DNA from: Thermocrispum agreste DSM 44070
GTDB taxonomy: Bacteria; Actinomycetota; Actinomycetes; Mycobacteriales; Pseudonocardiaceae
Direction: 5' to 3'
Length of the DNA stretch: 64,000 nucleotides
NCBI RefSeq assembly: GCF_000427905.1
Contig: NZ_KE386604.1
Span: 186,001-250,000, forward strand
Position numbers and translations under genes: made by a program. Position 1 is the stretch's first letter, and every line of letters begins with the position of its first letter. The notes beneath the pieces were generated by a model. It ran no database searches. It was given only the letters and a program-made list of their open reading frames with translations, and was not told the origin of the DNA. Of the stretch, positions 60,005 through 64,000 are shown in pieces.

Positions 60005-60892
60005 GTGCATCCCTACCGTTCGGTTCTGTTCGTCCCCGCGCACAAGCCGTCGTGGGCGCCCAAGGCGCTGGCGTCGGGGGCCGATTGCATCGTCGTCGAC
60101 CTCGAGGACTCGGTACCCGAGCACTTGAAGGAGTCCGCCAGGGAGACCGCGCGGCAGATCCTGGCGGACCTGCGCAAGGAGTCGTCCCGGGTGGGCTTGT
60201 TCGTCCGCCCGAACGCGCTCGACACCAAGCTCGCGGGCGCGGATCTCGAGGCCGTGGTGGGTCCGGAGTTGAACGGCCTGTTCACCCCGAAGATCCGCAA
60301 CGCCACGGACGTGCTGCGCTGGGAGACCCTGATCGACTGGTTCGAGACGCGCAACGGCGCCGACGGGCTGGAGATGATTGTCCCGGTGGAGATGGTCGAC
60401 GCCATCAACAACGCGCTGGAGATCGCCGGGGCGTCGCCGCGCGTCGGGGCGATGATCGGCCCGACCTCGCAGCATGCGGACATCGCCAGGGCTGTCGGCT
60501 ACCGGCAGTCGCGCGAGGGCAGCGAGACGCTGTACTTGCGCAGCCGGATCCTGCTGGCCTGCCGTCAGTACGGTCTGCACCCGCTGACCGGGCTGTGGGA
60601 GGACCTGGAGGATCTCGAGGGACTGCGTGCGTTCGCCGACTACGGCCTCCAGCTCGGCTTCCGCGGGCAGATCCTCATCCACCCGTCGCACGTGCCGGTG
60701 GTGCACGAGGTGTACACGCCGTCCGACGAAGAGGTCGCCTACCACGAAGAACTCGTCGCCACCGTGGAGAAGGCGATCGCCGAGGGGCACGGTGCCGTGC
60801 GGTTCCGCGGCACGCACGTCGACATCGCGCACATGGAGAAGGCGAAGGACTGGCTGGCGCACGCCAGGCTGGTGCGTGGCGAGGCCGAGTAG
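60005..60892 (+). CDS. HpcH/HpaI/CitE-like lyase family protein
   Basis: The 295-residue TIM-barrel protein starts YRSVLFVPAHKPSWAPKAL and has VDLEDSVPEHLKESAR, as in citrate-lyase beta and malyl-CoA lyase relatives, plus EMIVPVEMVDAINNALEI with the metal-binding Glu. The usual FGxxDL segment reads IGPTSQHADIARAVG, so the second metal ligand is shifted or lost. GTG at 60005 follows GAGGAG. It may cleave or hydrolyse a CoA thioester at the end of the pathway. Confidence 0.85.
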   Translation: MHPYRSVLFVPAHKPSWAPKALASGADCIVVDLEDSVPEHLKESARETARQILADLRKESSRVGLFVRPNALDTKLAGADLEAVVGPELNGLFTPKIRNATDVLRWETLIDWFETRNGADGLEMIVPVEMVDAINNALEIAGASPRVGAMIGPTSQHADIARAVGYRQSREGSETLYLRSRILLACRQYGLHPLTGLWEDLEDLEGLRAFADYGLQLGFRGQILIHPSHVPVVHEVYTPSDEEVAYHEELVATVEKAIAEGHGAVRFRGTHVDIAHMEKAKDWLAHARLVRGEAE

Positions 60893-61349
60893 CAGCCGGG
60901 CGCGGCAGCCCAGCACGAGCGGGCCGGGCGGTCCCGCGGACTCCGATGACCCGCAGGGCGCAAAGGTGGTGCGGTGGACGCCGCCGACGGCCCACCCCAG
61001 TCGAGGCGCGCTGGGGCGTACCCAGCCAAGGAGCCTCATCACATTCCCGCGGCTCCCTCACCTGTGGGAGTGTCGTCCAGCCCGGCCGAAGTTGTCCGGC
61101 CCGTTGGCTGTCTGGGAAGAACCGACCAGTCGCCTCCGAGGCGGTCGCCGCTGCGCACGACCGTGGCATCGCGATCACTGGGAACGCGGGAATCGCGATG
61201 CCCCGCGGCCGGCATCGCGGTCAGCGGCCGCTGCTCGGTGGCCACTCAGCGGCTGCCCGGCGGCCTCTCGGCGGTCGACCTGCCCGCAGCGGCACGTGCC
61301 GCCCCAGCGCCTCGACCACAGGCGGATCGGGTCGACGAGTTCAGCCGGT

Positions 61350-61714
61350 GAGTCTCCCGGGCAGCGAGAAGCAGCTACCCGCAAGATCGCCCACCCACGA
61401 CCGCCACGAAGCGACGGATGCGGCAATCAGGCCATGGACTCCCAGTCCGCGGGAGGGTCCGCGCGGCAGGGGAAGCGGCGGCCCGAGCCGGAACAGACCA
61501 TGATCCCGCTGGAGACGGCCTCCACCGAGGCCCAGCCACGCCGCGTGCAGCTCCTCGTCGAGGCGGACGGCGGGTCCCGCCAGCGACCGTGGAACAGCAT
61601 CCCGGCCTGCTGGAGACCGACTTCGGGCAGTGGGAGGGTCTGACGTTCGCCGAGGCGGCCGCGCGCGAGCGCACCAAGCTCAACCACGAGTCTCCCGGGC
61701 AGCAAGGAGCAGCT
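61350..61714. repeat. 27-bp dispersed repeat in the gap 60893-61959
   Basis: GAGTCTCCCGGGCAGC plus AGCAGCT occurs at 61350-61376 and again at 61688-61714 with two mismatches. The second copy begins right at the end of the histidine-phosphatase remnant. The whole 1.07-kb gap has no intact gene. Confidence 0.6.
61589..61690 (+). pseudogene. Remnant of a histidine phosphatase (phosphoglycerate-mutase-like) gene
   Basis: One frame reads GLLETDFGQWEGLTFAEAAA, a clear match to the LxExDFGxWEGLTFxEA motif of histidine phosphatases such as PhoE/CobC-like enzymes. The RHG start, the second catalytic histidine and the rest of the fold are missing on both sides in all frames nearby, so this is a fragment of a decayed gene. 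A 27-bp repeat copy starts at its right end. Confidence 0.5.
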
Positions 61715-61959
61715 GCTCGGGCTTCGTCGGAGGGGCAGGCCGCGACCGACGCCATCGCGATCCGCAATCCGCTGGCGGGCCGCGGCGCGCCGGGCCGCGG
61801 CTTGCTCGTCGGCCAGCCGCCGCAGCATGGAGCAGCCCCCGCACGACGCCTTCTCGACGGACGCCCACGTCGGCCCCAGACCGGTCGACGGGCGTGGTTC
61901 GCTGGTCCGCAGAAAAGAGTGGTCGGGCGAACCCGGCCACCTCTCCGTGGGCGGTGACC

Positions 61960-62727
61960 TCAGGTGCCGGTCCAGCGGGGCGCGCGCTTCTCCACGAAGG
62001 CCCGGGCACCCTCCTTGGCGTCCGCGGACTCGCGTACCGGCTGCACGTACTCGTGCTGCCGTTCGAACATCTCGTCCAGCGACCAGTCCTGCGAGCGCAT
62101 GATCACCTGCTTCGACGCGGCCAGCGCGAGCGGTGCGTTGGCGGCGATCTCGTCGGCCAGCTCCAGCGCGGTGTCCAGCGCCTTTCCCGGCTCGGCCAGC
62201 CGGTTGACCAAGTGCACCTCGGCCGCTTCGGTGGCTGGCCACATCCGGCCGGTCAGCACCAGTTCCATGGCCAGGTGGTACGGGATGCGACGCTGCAGCC
62301 GCAGCAGGCCCCCCGCCGCGGCGGTCAGGCCGCGCTTGACCTCGGGCAGCCCGAACTTCGCCTCGCGCGACGCCACGACCAGATCGCACGCCAGCACGAT
62401 TTCGAAGCCACCGGCCAGGGCGTACCCTTCGACGGCGGCGATGAGCGGCTTGCGCGGCGGCTGCTGCACCAGGCCCGCGAAACCGCGGCCTTCCACCACC
62501 GGCCGCTCGCCGCGGGCGAACCCCTTGAGGTCCATTCCCGAGCAGAACGTCCGGTTCGCGCCGGTGATCACGCCGACGCTCAGGTCGGACCTGCTGTCCA
62601 GCTGGTCGAGCGCATCGGCGATCTCGTGCGCCATCCGCAGTGACATCGCGTTGCGTGCTTCCGGGCGGTTCATCTCCAGCACCAGCACGCGGCCGCGCTC
62701 GGAGACCTTCAGCTGCGGTTCGCTCAT
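61960..62727 (-). CDS. Enoyl-CoA hydratase (crotonase family)
   Basis: The 255-residue crotonase has GANRTFCSGMDLKGF for the oxyanion hole and both catalytic glutamates, in LAGGFEIVLACD and FGLPEVKRGL. It overlaps the upstream SDR gene by four bases (SDR stop at 62724, start here at 62727), so thiolase, SDR and hydratase form a leftward beta-oxidation operon. Confidence 0.93.
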   Translation of the reverse strand: MSEPQLKVSERGRVLVLEMNRPEARNAMSLRMAHEIADALDQLDSRSDLSVGVITGANRTFCSGMDLKGFARGERPVVEGRGFAGLVQQPPRKPLIAAVEGYALAGGFEIVLACDLVVASREAKFGLPEVKRGLTAAAGGLLRLQRRIPYHLAMELVLTGRMWPATEAAEVHLVNRLAEPGKALDTALELADEIAANAPLALAASKQVIMRSQDWSLDEMFERQHEYVQPVRESADAKEGARAFVEKRAPRWTGT

Positions 62728-63482
62728 CGTGGCGCCATCCTGATCGCGCCGTCGAGACGGATGGTCTCGCCGTTGAGGTACGGGTTCTCGATGATCTGCT
62801 GGGCCAGCATCGCAAACTCGTCCGGCCTGCCCAGTCGCGCCGGGTTGGGGACCTGGGCGGCGAGACGGTCTTTGATCTCCTGCGAGAACCGCGCCAGGAT
62901 CGGCGTGTCGAACACCCCCGGCGCGATCGAGTTGACCCGGATGTACTTGTTCGCCAGGTCGCGGGCGGCGACCAGGGTCATCCCGACGACGCCCGCCTTG
63001 GCGGAGGCGTAGGGGATCTGGCCCACCTGGCCCTCCCAGGCGGCGACCGACGCGGTGAGCACGCAGACACCGCGCTCGCCGCCGACGACCTCGTTCTTGG
63101 CCATCCGGGCCGCTGTCAGGCGCAGCACGTTGAACGTCCCGACGAGGTTAATGTCGACCAGCTGCCGGTAGAGGTCGAGAGCTCCTGGTGAGCCGTCCCG
63201 GTCGACCAAGCGGACGGTGCCGCCTTTGCCCGCGCAGTGCACCAGGGCCCGCAGCGGCGCCCGCTGCTCCGCGGCGTCGAGCGCGGAGCCGACCGCCGCC
63301 GGGTCCGTGACGTCGCCATGGGTGAACGTGCCGCCGATCTCCGCGGCCAGCTCCTTGCCGAGCTCTTCATTGAGGTCGAGGACGACCACGTGGGCGCCGG
63401 ACTTGGCGAGCCTGCGCGACGTCGCGGCGCCGAGACCGGACGCCCCACCGGTGACCAGAGCGGAGGCGTTGCTGAGGTGCAC
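62724..63482 (-). CDS. SDR-type 3-hydroxyacyl-CoA dehydrogenase (HSD10-like)
   Basis: The 252-residue SDR has [23 protein letters not shown] as the NAD-specific acidic end of beta-2, Ser in [14 protein letters not shown] and Tyr/Lys in YASAKAG. The pattern follows type 2 3-hydroxyacyl-CoA dehydrogenases, which use free NAD. It lacks the GQGRSHA mark of mycofactocin-linked SDRs. GTG start follows AAGGAG. Between thiolase and hydratase genes it completes a beta-oxidation set. Confidence 0.9.
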   Translation of the reverse strand: MHLSNASALVTGGASGLGAATSRRLAKSGAHVVVLDLNEELGKELAAEIGGTFTHGDVTDPAAVGSALDAAEQRAPLRALVHCAGKGGTVRLVDRDGSPGALDLYRQLVDINLVGTFNVLRLTAARMAKNEVVGGERGVCVLTASVAAWEGQVGQIPYASAKAGVVGMTLVAARDLANKYIRVNSIAPGVFDTPILARFSQEIKDRLAAQVPNPARLGRPDEFAMLAQQIIENPYLNGETIRLDGAIRMAPR

Positions 63483-63510
63483 GGAAGTTCTCCTTCGACG
63501 GGGAAGCGGG

Positions 63511-64000
63511 TCACAGTCGCTCGATGATCGTGGCGTTGGCCATGCCACCTGCCTCGCACATGACCTGGAGGCCGAAGCGCTGGTCGTTGTCCTCCAGTGC
63601 GTGCAGCATCGTCGTCATCAGCCGGGCACCCGACGCACCGAGCGGATGGCCGAGGGCGATCGCGCCACCCCGGGGGTTGAGCCGCTCGGGATTGCCCTTG
63701 CAGTCCTTCAGCCAGGCCAGCGGCACCGGCGCGAACGCCTCGTTGACCTCGACGTGGTCGATCTCCTCCAGCGTGAGGCCGGCGCGAGCCAGCACCTTCC
63801 CGGTGGCCGGGATCGGGCCGGTCAGCATCAGCAGCGGGTCGCTGCCCACCACCGCCATGCTGTGAATCCGGGCCCGCGGGCGCAGGCCGAGCGCTTCCGC
63901 CTTCGCGCGCGACATCAGCAACAACGCGCTGGCGCCGTCGCTGATCTGCGACGAGTTCCCGGCGGTGGTCGACCAGGTCAGCTGCGGGAAGCGCCGGGCA
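63511..64000 (-). CDS. Acetyl-CoA acyltransferase (thiolase), 5' part outside the window
   Basis: The C-terminal 162 residues are visible; the frame stays open to the right edge (STTAGNSSQISDGASALLL at about 63930-63985). EVNEAFAPVPLAW and GGAIALGHPLGASGAR carry the thiolase C-terminal catalytic His, and CEAGGMANATI the second catalytic Cys region, here CEAGG instead of the common CIGGG. It cleaves 3-ketoacyl-CoA with CoA. It is the first gene of the leftward thiolase-SDR-hydratase set. Confidence 0.92.
   Translation of the reverse strand, partial: ARRFPQLTWSTTAGNSSQISDGASALLLMSRAKAEALGLRPRARIHSMAVVGSDPLLMLTGPIPATGKVLARAGLTLEEIDHVEVNEAFAPVPLAWLKDCKGNPERLNPRGGAIALGHPLGASGARLMTTMLHALEDNDQRFGLQVMCEAGGMANATIIERL

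Overview
The window is about 70% GC, has GTG starts and ATGA/GTGA gene overlaps throughout, and carries an SsgA-like sporulation protein, a snapalysin-type protease, an IdeR/DtxR-type iron box and a mycofactocin locus. Together these point to a filamentous, spore-forming actinobacterium, most likely of the Pseudonocardiaceae. This placement is inferred from gene content; no marker gene was compared.

Left part (1-16.5 kb): mixed housekeeping and accessory genes. These include a truncated class V aminotransferase, a guanidine-III riboswitch in front of a Gdx/SugE guanidinium exporter, a tandem-domain TetR regulator, a nitronate monooxygenase with an acyl-CoA synthetase, a secreted CocE-type hydrolase and an SsgA-like protein. 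They are followed by an orphan PCMT-like methyltransferase with a tiny ORF directly in front of it, tRNA-Ser(GGA), a secreted snapalysin, an unrecognised 55-residue protein made of an internal duplication, a secreted nuclease/phosphatase, IlvD and two GNAT acetyltransferases.

Middle (16.6-23.9 kb): an iron-regulated siderophore-interacting protein next to a complete mycofactocin biosynthesis set (mftR, an SDR, mftE, mftF, mftD, mftC, mftB, mftA). The order is unusual: mftA-B-C-D-F run leftward as one operon, while mftE sits on the opposite strand behind an SDR gene and divergent from mftR. No mftG-type GMC oxidoreductase is present in the window. A perfect palindrome precedes mftA and a related sequence lies between mftR and the SDR; both are candidate MftR operators.

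Right part (24.5-64 kb): KorA/KorB/ferredoxin (2-oxoglutarate:ferredoxin oxidoreductase), then a catabolic supercluster of about 35 kb. It has an aldehyde dehydrogenase, two more mycofactocin-type SDRs, a luciferase-like oxidoreductase, a P450 with its ferredoxin and reductase, two MFS carriers, an acyl-CoA dehydrogenase, an FMO-like flavin monooxygenase fused to an NTF2 domain, four stand-alone NTF2/SnoaL-like proteins, and three acyl-CoA ligases. It also has MaoC hydratases (one a heteromeric pair), a thioesterase, a KstD-like flavoprotein, a five-gene branched-chain-type ABC importer, three crotonases (one MenB/BadI-like, suggesting ring opening), a CitE-like lyase, an SDR and a thiolase. 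The gene set fits uptake, CoA activation, hydroxylation, alcohol-to-ketone oxidation with mycofactocin as electron carrier, ring cleavage and beta-oxidation of an alicyclic or terpenoid/steroid-like compound. The substrate cannot be read from the sequence.

Several long gaps contain degenerate tandem repeats of different period lengths instead of genes; at least two arrays look as if they grew from the 3' end of the adjacent gene. Another gap (60.9-61.96 kb) holds a histidine-phosphatase remnant.
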